Assembly (NCBI GenBank): GCA_002224055.1
Contig: AZLU01000080.1
Coordinates: forward strand, 103,548-167,547
From: Pezizomycotina sp. ARF18
Taxonomy: Eukaryota; Ascomycota
Direction: 5' to 3'
DNA: 64,000 bases
Position 1 is the first letter of the stretch; the number at the start of each line of letters is the position of its first letter. The notes beneath the pieces are model-generated. The model had not been told where the DNA came from. It was given only the letters and a program-made list of their open reading frames with translations, and ran no database searches. Both the position numbers and the translations under genes were made by a program. Below, piece after piece: positions 23,999 through 36,289 of the stretch.

Positions 23999-24951
23999 TT
24001 TAATTTTTTATTTTTCATCCTGTTTTCTTTTTCATACCTACTCATACCAGCACTTTTTTTATCCCCGTGCCCACGTTTTTCTTCACTTTTTAGGTTAGCT
24101 GGGGCCGTGGGTAAATAGGTTAGATGCGTTGGCCACTTTTTTACCGGGGGTAGGTGCAGTAGGATCCTATTATTTTTTCCCTGTTCCCCACCTCCTACAG
24201 GAGAACTGCGCATCTTGACCGAAAAGATAGGTTATGCTATGTTGAAGAATTCCTCCCAGTTTTTCCATTGCTGAAAAGTTTAATGAGACTCTAACGAAGG
24301 CAGAGAATGAGAAGTTCTGAAGCTAAGCGTTCATGTACTGTATGCTCAGTGATCAGGGGGAACTTCATGTTATGTTGGTTGTTCCTACAGTGTATGAAAT
24401 GCTTTTTCTCAACATTTTGTTTTGGGTGTTAATGAAATGAGACTGGTACCACTGTTACATGCATTAACTGATGGCTACTTATCTAACGCACGATGATAAG
24501 TAACTGTAAGATGCACGTATACAAGGTATATTATTTACAGCATTTTTTAGTTTTAATCTCTTATTTATTTCGATTTTTTATCAAAAGAAATTTTTTTTTT
24601 CTTTCTCCCCTATGAAACAAAATATGAGCATATATCGTAGGGCAAGCGGATCATTGAAAAACGTGTTTATCACGAGAGGGGACCTCAGTGATCAACTCGG
24701 GCCCCGTTCCGGCATCATGCATTTGGGGTTAAGAAAAAAAAAGAAAGAAAAACGAAAAAGAAAGAGAAACGTTTATGTATGTGGTGTATACATGTTTTAT
24801 GCCCAGTAGTACAGAAACCCGGCGACTGGGGTTTGTTAAAAAAAAAAAAAAAAAACGAAACAATTATAATTATATCAAGAGCTCTTTTTCTCAGTTGCTA
24901 TTCCTTGTTCATGTGTTCTGAATTTCCAACTGGTGATTTTTTTTTCTGGGC
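23999..24951. other. Intergenic, no gene recognised
   Basis: AT-rich with T- and A-runs (24590-24600; 24838-24855). The sequence at 24900-24950 on the minus strand lies directly downstream of the PhzF-family stop codon and probably holds its 3' end. Confidence 0.5.
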
Positions 24952-25964
24952 TCATATTCTCCTGTCTCTCCTCTTTCTCTTTTCTATCTCAACTTCAATG
25001 GCCCCTTCCATCACTTTAACAGCTGTTCCTTCCAGGTAAATCTCGGCCACCTCCGCACTGCCACCGCCATCGCGTTTCTTCATGACGACCTCCACGCCGA
25101 TCCTGCTCTCGCGTCCCATTTCTACCCCCTGCGTCACCTTGTACCTGTACCTGCGGCTCGCTTCCTCTTCCCCTTTAAATTTCGCCATGCTGACGAACGC
25201 CGCGAAAGCACACGCCGCGGACCCCGTAGCCGGATCCTCCGCGTCCCCTCGAACAGCATGCGGCTGCGTATTCCCGTCACGGAAACGCCGTCATCCGCAA
25301 TTGAACTTGAGGTGATCATGAAACAGTAGTTCCCCACCATCGACGCTTCGGGAGCGTCCGGATTACCTAGGTCCTTCTGGTGCGTGAGGACTGTTCCGTG
25401 TCCGTTTCCGACTACTTTGGCTAGCGTCTCCAGTGAGGTTACATGTATGAGCGCGAACGTCAGGCCCTTCACGATGGAAAGGCAGCGGATTCCACCGGCT
25501 GAATATTCGCCGAAGGTCTCGCCGTCTAAGCCGCGGACGACAGAGCGGATGCGTTCGTGACTGGCTGTGTAATCGTGTAGCGTGATCGCATGCGGGGCTA
25601 AAAGGCGGACTGTACCCTTAGAAGCATCGTACTTCGCTGCAATGGGGCCCGCAGGAGGTTTCAGCGTCGTCTCGGTCACATTGTCGCTGTTGCCGTGGAG
25701 GAGATGGAAAGATGTTCCGATAGTGGGGTGGCCAGCGAAACTCAGCTCGCGGTAAGGCGTGTATATTGAAATGCCATGTTCTTTTTGTGCTCCGTCACCG
25801 CTGGTTGAATTGATGAAGACGGTCTCAGAGTAGTCAAACTCCTTTGCGACGATTTGCTTCTGCGCCGGCGTGAGGCTTGCATCTACGGCCGTGACTATGG
25901 CCAAAGGATTCCCCTCGAACCGCTTCGTAGTGAAGACATCGTAGGTGGCGAATTGTAGCTTCAT
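24952..25964 (-). CDS. PhzF-family (phenazine biosynthesis-like) isomerase, one frameshift
   Basis: The start ATG at 25964 gives MKLQFATYDVFTTKRFEGNP, the family's usual N-terminus with the GNPLAIV motif. The catalytic-glutamate segment DYSETVFI is intact, followed by RELSFAGHPTIG, the second family signature, and GIRCLSIVKGL. The frame reads to SRMLFEG at about 25250. There one base is missing, and the next frame gives EDPATGSAACAFAAF, the third signature, then FKGEEEASRRYRYKVTQGVE and EIYLEGTAVKVMEGAIEV, ending at 24952. Total length, about 335 residues, fits the family. Members are usually soluble homodimeric isomerases or epimerases whose substrates in fungi are mostly unknown. There is no phenazine pathway nearby. 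The single missing base in an otherwise complete gene looks like a sequencing error. Confidence 0.92.
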
Positions 25965-26482
25965 GGTGAACACTATTGCTTTTGTCCGGTTCAATTGCTG
26001 TGAAATACGATAAAAAAAAAAAGGTTTTTTTTTTTTTTTTTTTTTTCCGGTGGAGATTTCCCTTGTTCAATTATTGCTGGAGGTCGTGGCGAGCGCAGCT
26101 TTTATACGCATGTTTTTCTTCGATTCAGAAAACCCGCCTTAAGTCGAATCCTGTATTGCAGTCAAAAGAATGAACGCGAGTTTACATAATGCGATTATCG
26201 TGAACAGGGTCCACCATGAGTCCACAGGATTCACTGTGGAGTTGAAAAGAATATCCGACCCGATCTCTGGGGATATCTTGAAATCCTACGCACATTAGCA
26301 GCCAGCAGCAGCCAACAGGTTCTAACCCGAAACTCGTTGCCTAAACCCAAAAAGCTGTTGGCGATTTCGATCCACATTCCACGTTTTTTTTTTTTTTCCG
26401 TTTTTCTAATTTCAATCATGAATTATTAATTCAGAAATGAATCTCGACTAGCATTCGCCATCGTTCACCATATGTTCCTGAC

Positions 26483-26574
26483 GCCGCGGCGCCGCCCTTT
26501 TTTGACTCTCATGTTAACAATAGTCAGTGGATCCACGGCGTTTTTCTCAAATGAAAGTCGAAGCCGCGGCGCCG
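26483..26574. repeat. Two direct copies of a GC-rich palindromic 12-mer, 80 bp apart
   Basis: GCCGCGGCGCCG occurs at 26483-26494 and at 26563-26574. Each copy contains the palindromes CCGCGG and GGCGCC. Such GC-rich elements stand out in the surrounding AT-rich spacer and could be protein-binding sites. Nothing in the sequence names the factor. Confidence 0.6.
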
Positions 26575-26913
26575 AAAAAGCCAAGGGACAAAACAGACAA
26601 CCTTGCCTTGTTCATTTGACGCCCCTAGTTAGCTTCAAGATTGTCAGCTTTCCCTCTCTCAAGTTGAGCTCATATCATGAGCGGCTACTCGGGCTTGCAT
26701 TAGCTCCTGAGATAAAAAAAAATAGGGGCGCGTCATAGCGTGAAAAATTTGATCATGATGCATCAAGACAAAGCTAACGTCCAAAGAAGTAATGAGATTG
26801 TTCGGCTTTTTGATGGTGGAAAAGAACCGAACGGCTGGCTAGCTCCGCCACCGATATTACATTATAAGAAAAGAACAAGGCTAAGTAAATAATAATACTA
26901 AGAAAATTATAAC

Positions 26914-26915
26914 GA

Positions 26916-26946
<31 letters not shown>

Positions 26947-26954
26947 TTTATTTT
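26914..26954. repeat. (TTA)n(TTTA)n microsatellite
   Basis: About five TTA units pass directly into about five TTTA units. Confidence 0.9.
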
Positions 26955-27254
26955 GTGGTGGGCGCTTTTTTTTTTACAAATGAAAAATGACTCGTCAAGA
27001 GTCAAGATGATTTAAGTTCGGTAACGCGGTACGATGAATAAATTTGTATTACTACTACAATTTATACGACGAAGCAAATTTAAGATGTACACGCCCTTTT
27101 CTATAAGTAATAAATTTATTGGCCATGGAAAAGATACCAAAAAAAAAAAAACAAACGCAAAGACACCAATTTTAAAGAGTATAATCAACAGCATTATATT
27201 ATATATATGTTCTTCTTTCGATAGATCTCCTCTCCTGTTTAGGAGTGTCGGGTT

Positions 27255-28277
27255 TCACCTCATTGGTCCCGCTCTCGTATCGATTGGCTGGTTCGACGCC
27301 GAGTCCTGCTCGGCGCTGGGTAACTGAAACGCGCCGCGCTTTTCCTTCCATTTTTCGACAGCGCCTTTCGCTTTCCGCCACAGCGGTTTCGCGATAACCG
27401 GTAAGGCCGCGCCGACCATGACCCCGTTGGCCTCCCCGATGCCGAACAGGAACTGCGTTCTGATGAGGTCGACATCTCGAACCCGTCGCGCAGCCACCTG
27501 CTCTGCAATTCCCTCGCGTTAACGGCGCGGAAAATGCTGAACATGAGCACGGCGAACCCGAAGAGCGCGTACAGCCCGCGCCGCTGGGTCTGCGGTACGG
27601 CCGCCCACCGGAAAACTACGAACGGTAGGGAAAATGCGAACAGGTCCGCCGTCGCGGTGAAGACGGCCTGGAAGAAGAACACGACTACCTGGATAGGGAT
27701 AAAACCGTTGCTCTTGCCCATGGTGTAGCACTTCGATTTGGGAAAATCGAAATGGCTGAAGCTGAACCCGCCCGTGGCGGCCAGCAGGGGTCTATTCGAC
27801 CCAGACGAAGGGTATCGAGAGGATGACGGTTAACGCTGCGGCGACGTGGATTACGCGGCGGACGTTACGCGTGGCACGGTTGTGTGCCACGCAGAGGCGG
27901 GCGAAGGTGTACAGGACGGACAGGCGGCCGAACGTGCCTTGCAAGGAAGACGTGGCGATCCACATCCCGACACCTGCGTTTGATATCTTCAAGTGGGTAT
28001 CGAATATAGCAGGTTGTTGTCGCGGGCGAGGAGGCGTCCATGAGACCCACCACTCGTGAATGTACATATCCGGAACGGTAACCATAAGCCACGATGCGAA
28101 CGACAGCAACCCTAGGAACAAGGAGGCAACGATGAACCAGTCATCGATGTAAAAGTTGCGGAGGATTATACTGCGGATGTAAAGGCGTCCGAGGACGCAT
28201 ACAGTGCCGACCAATGTTATAATCGTGGCAGCGGCTATTGCTGCCTTTTCTGATTTGAGCACGCGTCGCGTGTACAT
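27255..28277 (-). CDS. Rhodopsin-domain integral membrane protein (fungal PTH11/rhodopsin-like), frameshifted
   Basis: ATG at 28277 opens MYTRRVLKSEKAAIAAATII, the first membrane segment. GRLYIRSIILRNFYIDDWFI follows, with the DDW/DDY motif at the start of the second segment typical of the fungal rhodopsin domain (Pfam Fung_rhodopsin). Further hydrophobic segments lie at 28140-28080, 27990-27900 and 27860-27800. After a frameshift near 27790 come VVVFFFQAVFTATADLFAFS and RRGLYALFGFAVLMFSIFRA. A second shift near 27510 leads into FLFGIGEANGVMVGAALPVI, the seventh segment, and a basic cytoplasmic tail ending at 27255. The family is large in filamentous fungi; ligands are mostly unknown. The CFEM domain found in PTH11 itself is absent. 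Confidence 0.82.
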
Positions 28278-31200
28278 TGATAGATGATTTCGCGTTCTAT
28301 TTCTTCTTGGAGGTAGTTACTGCTGCTAACCTGGGCGGATGATTTTTGTAAGTGTGTGGAATTTCGCTTGTGGAGCTCTTCGACAGTGTGACGAGCTTCC
28401 AGCCCGATATAACTGAGCGCCATTAGTGGCAAGGCTAGTGGTGGTTTGTCTTGCTCCGGGATCAAGGTAACGAGCAGGACGGGGCAGAGATGAAAATGCA
28501 AACGGAGGTAGGATAAAAGAGAAAGACGTCGAGTGAAAGTAGGTAAAGGGTACTGACGCTAAGAAGGATGGAGAGGGGGGAAAGTTCAAGGCTTGAAAAT
28601 CGCTTACAGTTGACGATACTGACGAGAGAAATTAGACTTAAAATTACGTCCAGGACGAAAAGCTCGACAATGCAAGGATCCGGAGCTCGAATTATATCAA
28701 TTTCTTTTTCATGGGACCCTAGGGAAGATCTGCTCAATGCAACAGCGGGGGAAAAAGTCTTACGAAGCCCTTTTCTTCTCCCGTTAGAGTTCGTTTCTCT
28801 CACGATTCACCTGAGATTCCCCCGAGACGTTATCTCTTGATAACCAGGACGCATTGTTCTCTCTTTACAAAAATAAAACGATGGTCTAACGGCGAGCACT
28901 TATATCGGTAGCAAAAAAAGTGAGTTGCGTTCTTTCCGCTCCTTTCCCCTTTCGCGTCTTTAAAAGATTCCAGACCGCTTCCCTCCAAGTTCAACCCCTC
29001 GATCTTCCTTCCCTTTCTTTTTTAGTATTGGATTCTGATCGCAATAATAATCAAACGGTCACGGCCTCAGGAAATTTACTATCTTTTTTCCGGTTAAACT
29101 TTTGGGTAAAATCTCCCTACATTAACTGGTTAATGGTTTGTTGTAAATTGCTATTTACAATTAAGCTTCTCTTTCGGTAATAGGGCTCCCCAAACGGATC
29201 GTCGTTTGTAACACTCACGGCTATAGTCTCGAGTATAAATCAACTGGTAGGGTTGAGAACAAAAGAGAAACTTCTAAACTCCGCTGGACAGTTTTAAACG
29301 TTTTGAGTTCCTATTTTCTACCAGATCTAAAATCGCCATTGGCAATATGTGCTTGTCAAAAAGAGCCTTCAGCTGGACCCAGCGACAGGGTCAACGAAGA
29401 CATTCAGTTAGTTATCCGAAACGTCGGTTTTTTTTTTTTTTTCGTATACTTCTCTCACAAACTAATTTCTAAGCTATCGCTCACTTCATACACATTCGCT
29501 ACCATGGTTACTTTTTTTTTTTTTGCATTGACGTGGCTAAAATTCCTGTCTGGTTTTGCGAACCGAAAACCCCTGACGTCCTTAACCGTTTGAGCGGTAA
29601 GTTCGTCTACAAGCAAGGTGTAAGGCGTTGAATATAACCGCGCGCGATGGAAACATCGTCCGTTCGCCGTTGAACAACAATCTATCTAAGGCAATACAAG
29701 TGGGTAGGGCCCGGTCTCACGGTAGCGAAGTGCCCCAAGTCTTACATTATATACACACACGATCGACGGTGCAGAGTGCAGCAGCATCCTAGACTCACAT
29801 TTACATCCAACTATCTTATTTTTTCCAGTCTCTAAAACACGGCTATAACTTAAGCTATAACCGCCTTCTAATACCCGGAACGTGAATGCACTGAATTACG
29901 ACCACTTTTTTTTTTTTTTTTAATTAATCGGAGCCGCTAGGTAATTGATTAAATAACACATTAACAGCGCTATTGTTTACGCGATTCTTTATGAGACTGA
30001 CTTTGATGAGCCTTTCTATTGTTGTCCCCCGGAATCACGATTATTTCAGATCTTTCATGATTTTTTGCATAAGTTACATCATATGATGGCCTAAACCTGC
30101 CAATATTATTCTCCGTAGCCGAATGGCGTCGTTTAAATAATGGTGGTTATCCTATAAATGATATATACATATAAGTACATCGCCGTTTTTATATTGATAT
30201 TGAGGTATACATGAATCGCGACGCGTCTGTCTCGAAGTATTCGTTCTTGATATCACCCCGTATTATTCAATTACCCTGCCCAGCTGTGTTCGCCTTCCAA
30301 CCCGTTACTAAAGGTTCCGCGGACGATACTTACCAACAGCAACATATACCAACATTTCACGCTGCTGACGCTCGTGAAACATCGCAAGCTTCCCCCATAT
30401 GCCATTATCAGGTACGCATAACTCTGGGTAATATAGACGTAAGTCATGTTAGAATACCGTATCGTTGTTTTTAATAAGTTCATGAAAAAAAGGTGTCAGA
30501 AGAGCAATACCACGTTTTTTAAAGTCCATCTAGCTCTGCCAACATTTTTATCAGTATCATGATCATTTTTGCCATACTCACTATGCGTCATAAGAGTGTC
30601 AACGTGGTATACCACAGCTCTACGGTAGCAGTGGCAGGCGACTCCCTAACGGTGTTTGCTTCTCGACGCGTCACTATGGTGCCAAATAGTAGCTCGGCGA
30701 GGCCGCGTTTTGTGTAAGCAACTAGAGGATTCATCTATAGCCGTGACGTTATGACGCTAGCTGCCTAAGGTTGCATCGATGGCCTTTAATATTATATTAG
30801 GGCTCAATCCTTTATACTACCTTTTGCTTTTTCTTCTCCTTTTCTGGTAGAACCTATCTATTTCGATGGCCGTAGCTACACAAGTAACATAGAATGTAGC
30901 TGATGATCACTGATGCACTTGCGCGTCTTTGAAGTATTCCCGATTATTGTATTTCAAAAATGCAGCTGAATTGCTTTCAAAGGTATACGTGGAAACGCTG
31001 GTAGCCTAAGGTCAAGACTCGAATAGCTGCTAGCTAGCTGTAGCGAAGCTACCGCGCGAAATGTACTGGATAGCTATAGGTCGCGTGACTTTCTTCCACG
31101 CCATTTTCGCGTCGAGTCCAGAAGACACTTAGGTAAATACTGAGTAGATATACTAGAAGCCGAGGAAATATTTAAATTATTAAAAAAAAAAAAAAAAAAG

Positions 31201-31744
31201 AAAAAGGGAGCATGATATCCTGTTATCTACCACGCGCACGGTTTTCCGGCTTTTTCCATTTTCAAGCATAGTGCGCGCGCGAGTGTGCAGTATATAGTAC
31301 ATTGAAGAGAGCAAAGAACGGATTTTTGAGCTACCTCAGCTATTTACAATGACAAAAGAAAGAAGGGAGAAAGAAAATGGCTTGAAAGACAAATATTATG
31401 CGGCAGAAATGGTTTGAAATAGGGAATGACAACATGGTTAAAGAGGGGAAAGAAGATGATATCTCATGCATTTCAAAGTAGATATGTACAATAGACAAAA
31501 CCACAAAGAAGCAAAATAACTCCGTTTGGTGTATTTATAATCAAATATACATAAAACTATCTCTATTTCCGAGAGAGGAACGGAGAGAGTAGGAATGAAG
31601 AACCATTACAAAAAAAAAAAAAAAAGGTTTGAGTTCGCTTGACCGAATCGGATTAGATATAAACACGCGCAAGAAGGACTATTAATAAACAGTAAGCTCC
31701 AAGGAACGTAAAAAAGAAAAGAGGTGAAAGAAATTTATAAAGAT
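28278..31744. other. Long gene-poor, AT-rich stretch
   Basis: 28280-28860 is upstream of the rhodopsin-domain gene, pyrimidine-rich on the minus strand. 29600-31700 contains many stop codons in all frames, T- and A-runs (29423-29437, 29906-29921, 31182-31199) and no frame with recognisable content. The frame at 30211-30474 has no known domain. A decayed repeat is possible but I cannot identify one. Confidence 0.45.
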
Positions 31745-34700
31745 TCATAGAGTAGGCCTAGGCCTAGGAGAAAGTGTTTTTTGCGCGTCATAGTCTGCGT
31801 CGTTTGCTATTGTCGGGAGGAGGGCCATGAATGACAGCCAACCGCTTCCTAGTGCAGTAGCCGTGATTGGGTTCATCATCGTGCTCGGCGTCAGAGAGCC
31901 AAGCATGTGGTCTAATAGTGACTGGGCTTCTTCAGCAGGGTTCTTAAGCCTAACCAATGGACCTCTTGGAGCTTGAAGCTGGATTGGCTCTCCGGACCGA
32001 CGGATCCACCAGTGTTATTGCTATTCTCTATCCGTACCACCTCGTCCCGTCCAAAGCCTTTGACAGGTCAATCATATCAAATTTGAGTTTGATGTAGTTG
32101 TCCTCTCGCGTCGATCCTGATGCCTTCTTGGATAAGAATACCGCGTCTCAACCTGGCATCATTCTCCAGTTTCGCCCTCTCGTTGTCCAGTTCTTGGTAT
32201 TTGGTCCAGTCAATCTTCGCCATTTGGCGGTCGGATCTCGTCGCCACGACATCGTCGGCGCGCTCTACCCTTCCAAATCCTCGTCCGTTAGATAGTCGAC
32301 TTCATTCCCGCTGTAAAAGGCTGCTTTGGTACGCATTTTCTCCATCCGGCATGAGATGTCAGCTAATTTCTCCTGGAGCTCTAACTCCAAGTTTTCCAGA
32401 TTCTTCTCGTTTTCGTTTTCTCTTGCCGCAGGTTATTAATTAGTTCCAACATGGTATTAGATGTCTCGCGTGCTAAGCGGCGCTGTGCTTGTTTGTATCT
32501 CGCTGGATAAGTAATCAAAGACATCATTTCAGCCGTAGAGCTCTCTCTCAACGAAACTCTACCCGTTTTCCTTCGTGAAGCCGATCATGCAAGGTTCTCG
32601 TGGCGACGAGAGCTGTTTCATCGGACATGCAGATATCGTCTACTTCCTTTTGCCCCACAGCGACCATTGAAAGGGTGTTGCGGAAGCAACTTGAAGCCTA
32701 TCGGATCGTAACAAACTGTTGTCGCTGGCCATTGACGTAACGCTTTCCGACACGGATGGTTCGCGACGCCTTGGTCCTTCCACTACGGAAGAAACCTCAT
32801 CTGATCCCATCACGAATACAGCTCGCTCTAGATTTTCGTGCATAACTCCAGGGGATTCTTTGACTGAAGGTGTGGAAGAGCTCATGGGCTTCTCCTCTTG
32901 GCGAAAGGGGATTGTTACCGTCTGGCGTTGATGTGGTGAGGCTGTCAGAGTAGTGTCATCCCAGTTTTCCGCCGCGCGAGTCCGAGCCGGGCTGAATGCG
33001 TCGTAGATCGCCCATTTCCACCTCTAGTCTGTGGCCGTGAGGGAGTTGGAGACTCCTGGCGAGCAGCAAAGTGGTGATAGCCATTTTGCTGGGCTCCAAT
33101 ACCGTCATTCTCCGGACGAGGTGCAGTGGGTGACTTTTTTTCTGACATTAAAGTCCCGAGAATCCGGTTGCGATATCTAGTCGCAGCCAGGAGAATAGAG
33201 TGTGCATTGCCGCACATGTCGTCCTTCTTTAGTAATTCCCAGTACGAGGGTTGCGCTGGATTTCGGGCACATCTTTAGTCAATTCGCCGAGAACTTTGAT
33301 ATATCCTGTACGATGCCCAATATTGGTTAATACCGAAACAGCATTCTAAATATATACGGAACAATGGTAACACTTACACTTAAGAAATCTTTGGGAGCTA
33401 CGCCGTACATCTCGTCATATCTGCAAGCTGTACGAACAGTATTTATTGACGGGACGCTCGGTTTTTTTGAACTTTTCCTTCAAAACCCGTATACTCTCGA
33501 CAGCTCTCGCAACGCCGCCCTTAGTTAAGAATTCCTTCGCTTGCTCCTGAGAGAGACCGTAGTACGCTTGAATATGTTTCAAATTAACGTTACGGCCATC
33601 CTTAGGCCAGGCCTCGGATTGTCCGAGTGTCGAGCAATCGCGTGCAGGGGAATTTGCCCTGACCGACTTCGGAGCCGGTGGTCTTGTGTTCGTTAACGAT
33701 TCTGAGGCTGGCTGCAGACGCGGATTTAAAATCATGAATTGGTTGTGGCTTGGGGATGCGTTGGAACTTTGGTGCCACTCCGTACCATTGTTTACGGTAT
33801 TTTCATCATCTGACCACTCGCAATCACTGTCGTTGGCTAGGTCTGCGCTGGCGACTGGTCTGAAGGACCTTCTTTAAAGTCATTGCCATCACGTAGTTGC
33901 TGCTCCTGAGCTTGGGTAGTGCTAGTCGAGCTAGCTCCGTTCACATGTACAGCTTTCGGGGCCTCTCTTTTATGATCAGTAAACGAGCCCTCAGCTATCC
34001 CTACGGATGGGGAGTGCGTAGACCTCTCCTTGTTTCTGAAAAAGGGATAATTTCACCGCCTTTGTCGGGAACAACTACGCGGCTAATCAGACTTTTTATT
34101 CTGGCAGCAGTGTCACGCAAGCCAGAAGAACGATCGTGGCAGTAGCGGTACAGGCCTTCGCGGTCGCCTTCGGGAACCATGGATAGTTTGTCTTCCTCGG
34201 TCAAAGCTTGAGCAACGTGTTCGATACGATCAACTATCCGCGTCATCTACTAATAAGACTTATGAATAAAATAGAAAAAGAAAAACGAAAAAAAAAAAAA
34301 ATATTAGCATCGTGGTGCTCACCATTATTTTCAAGCTCTCTAGCCATGCGCCTTAAGGACTCCATCACATCCTGAAAATCCACTGAAGGCTGATTTTCAT
34401 CTTCATTGCTTGCAACTTAAAAAGGAAAAAAAAAAAGGTTAAATGTGAGATGATAGGTAATAAGGTTTGCTGGCTTAGGTAGGTTTGAGAGACTTACGAT
34501 TTGCGAGTTCTGCGGGAGTTTCGGGATCTGGCTTGGAGGATACACGATAGTCTATAAGAGTACACTATTGCCAACGTCAACTGACGGCCGAAGAGAGTCC
34601 AGTGGTAATGTCGCAGTCGTGTGCGCGGGAACCCATTTGCAGCTTGCGTGCCTGCTTCAGAGGTTTCTACACAATCCCCGCCTCCATTGTTACCCTCATC

Positions 34701-35417
34701 GTCCGAATCCAGGACATCTGTTTCATCACCTTCAAGCACTTCTGCAGTTGTAGCATCATACTGTCTACGGTTAGGTGCTGTATCCGCAGCACCATTCGCC
34801 ACGTCCGAGGCGCTATCAAGGTTTTCAGCTTTGCATGATGAGATGGACGCACTCCGACTCCGTCCCGACCGTACGAAAGAATTTGAGGAATTCTGTGTGA
34901 GATCTATAGTCACTGGCGCTGCTCGTTCCACGAGGGCCAAAGGAGGACTTTCTGTGAGATCGAAGGATTCGCCATTCCCCTCGGGTGACGAAGGCGGCGA
35001 AGAGATTCCGCTTGACAACATGTCTTCATCCGACTCAACCGTAAGGATGCCATTTTCGGGCATTTGCGTATCTACGCCATCTAGTGGCGCTAGGTTATCT
35101 TCCTCCATTGCCGAGCCCTCGCCCGCAGCGCGTTCGGCGAACCCATACTGACATCTGAAGCTGCAGCGGAAAAGGATCTCTCCCCGCATTAGATTTCGCG
35201 GAGCCCACCGCGTAAGCTTAGGCTTTTGCTGTTGTGCGAGTTTGAAGGTGTAACGGATCTTTTTACTGTAGATATTTCTACCACGAAAGCCTTCTCAGGC
35301 TCTGTTCTGGTCGAACTCCGTCGGCTTAGTTCTGGATATCGCAGATCAAGCTCGTGTCCGTCAGATTCGGCACAGGATCCTGTTTTTTCAATTTTAAATT
35401 CGTGGCACCGGTTATGT
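31745..35417 (-). CDS. Large uncharacterised multi-exon protein with coiled coils and a SUMO-interaction-like motif
   Basis: Minus-strand exons chain from about 35400 down to 31745. The N-terminal part has ELDLRYPELSRRSST and FVVEISTVKRSVTPSN. The frame 35189-34494 is acidic and Ser-rich, with SPPSSPEG and APVTIDLTQNSS, a hydrophobic-hydrophobic-D-L-T pattern like a SUMO-interaction motif. Next come VDFQDVMESLRRMARELENN, a GTGAGC donor at 34322 and an intron of about 70 nt. The following exon reads RIVDRIEHVAQALTEEDKLS. The frame 33735-33415 contains IQAYYGLSQEQAKEFLTKGG and AVESIRVLKEKFKK. An intron with GTAAGT lies at about 33390-33290. Near 32400-32150 are NLELELQEKLADISCRMEKM and KYQELDNERAKLENDARLRR, strong coiled-coil sequence. 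It ends with LLDHMLGSLTPSTMM and a stop at 31745. I do not recognise the family. SUMO binding and a nuclear role are inferences. Confidence 0.55.
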
Positions 35418-36289
35418 TAGAAAGAGGGTTGAGTGGTCACTGGGGTTGATCCGTGGATAGTAGTGATGTGACCGCATACTGAGTCTGGACGATGTCGGTA
35501 TAGGGGGATCGCGGCGGTTTGATGCTGACGATCGGTCAGGGCCGTCTCGTTTGCCCTTGTGTATATCGATTTGGAAGTTACCCTTATCGCGTGAAATAAA
35601 GCACTCTCGTCAATACATAAACAGCCTCTCTTACAACGACGTGGTTTTCTTGATCTCCCGGTTGGTGACGGGTATTCGCGACAAGAAAAGTGAAGCAAAT
35701 TAACCAACAACAAATCAGAACCCAGCAAAACTAGCAGCGAGAGATTTAAGGGTAGCAAAAAGAAGAAGGAAACTTGAAATTCACTCGTTACAAAGTGAGG
35801 GGAGAAAAATAAAATATAAACAAAATTCCCCAACACAACGAAATATCAAGAATAAAAGAAAAAAAGAAAAATTAAAATAAATTAAAATAAAAAATACATC
35901 ACAAACACCATCGTTTAAAAAATAGAATAAAAATAAAAATACTAAAAATCCTCGAGTATTATTTCAAAGAAAAGGTAATAGTATCGTCAAAACATAGTTA
36001 GACGAGTAAAAGAGACGACGAAGATTTTACGATTAATAGAATAATAATGTTAATAAAAAAAAAAAAAAATAGAAGAAAATAAATTTGACGAAACCTCCTC
36101 CTCCCCTCCCCCCTTAAGAAGTTAAAGAGCAAAATTGTATTACTCAGCATGTACGAGCCGCGATCGTATACGCAAACGATGATTCTCAAAGCGTCATAAA
36201 ATTACAGAAAGAAAGAAACCGTCAAGGCTTCAAAATCTTCAACGAAAAACGAGAGAAAAAAAGGAAATCATTCAAATTATTCAACTTAC
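35418..36289. other. Uncertain region, mostly AT-rich
   Basis: A minus-strand frame (35836-35417) contains YPSPTGRSRKPRRC and could be a 5' exon of the gene below it, but no clear splice pair was found. 35830-36090 is A-rich with many stops in every frame. Confidence 0.4.

Larger units (their letters stand above)
25965..27254. other. Intergenic with T-runs, a GC-rich repeated motif and a TTA/TTTA repeat
   Basis: Upstream region of the PhzF-family gene. Holds A- and T-runs at 26010-26046, two copies of a 12-base GC-rich motif 80 bp apart (26483 and 26563), and a TTA/TTTA microsatellite at 26914-26954. Coding potential is not visible. Confidence 0.55.

Noticed and set aside
23858-24118. Hydrophobic Leu-Phe-Ile-Tyr repeat open frame
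   Set aside because: It is the translation of the TTTA microsatellite. No composition or start typical of a gene.
34621-35151. Plus-strand 176-codon frame
   Set aside because: Lies opposite the acidic Ser-rich exon of the minus-strand gene, which has splice sites and a longer chain of exons.
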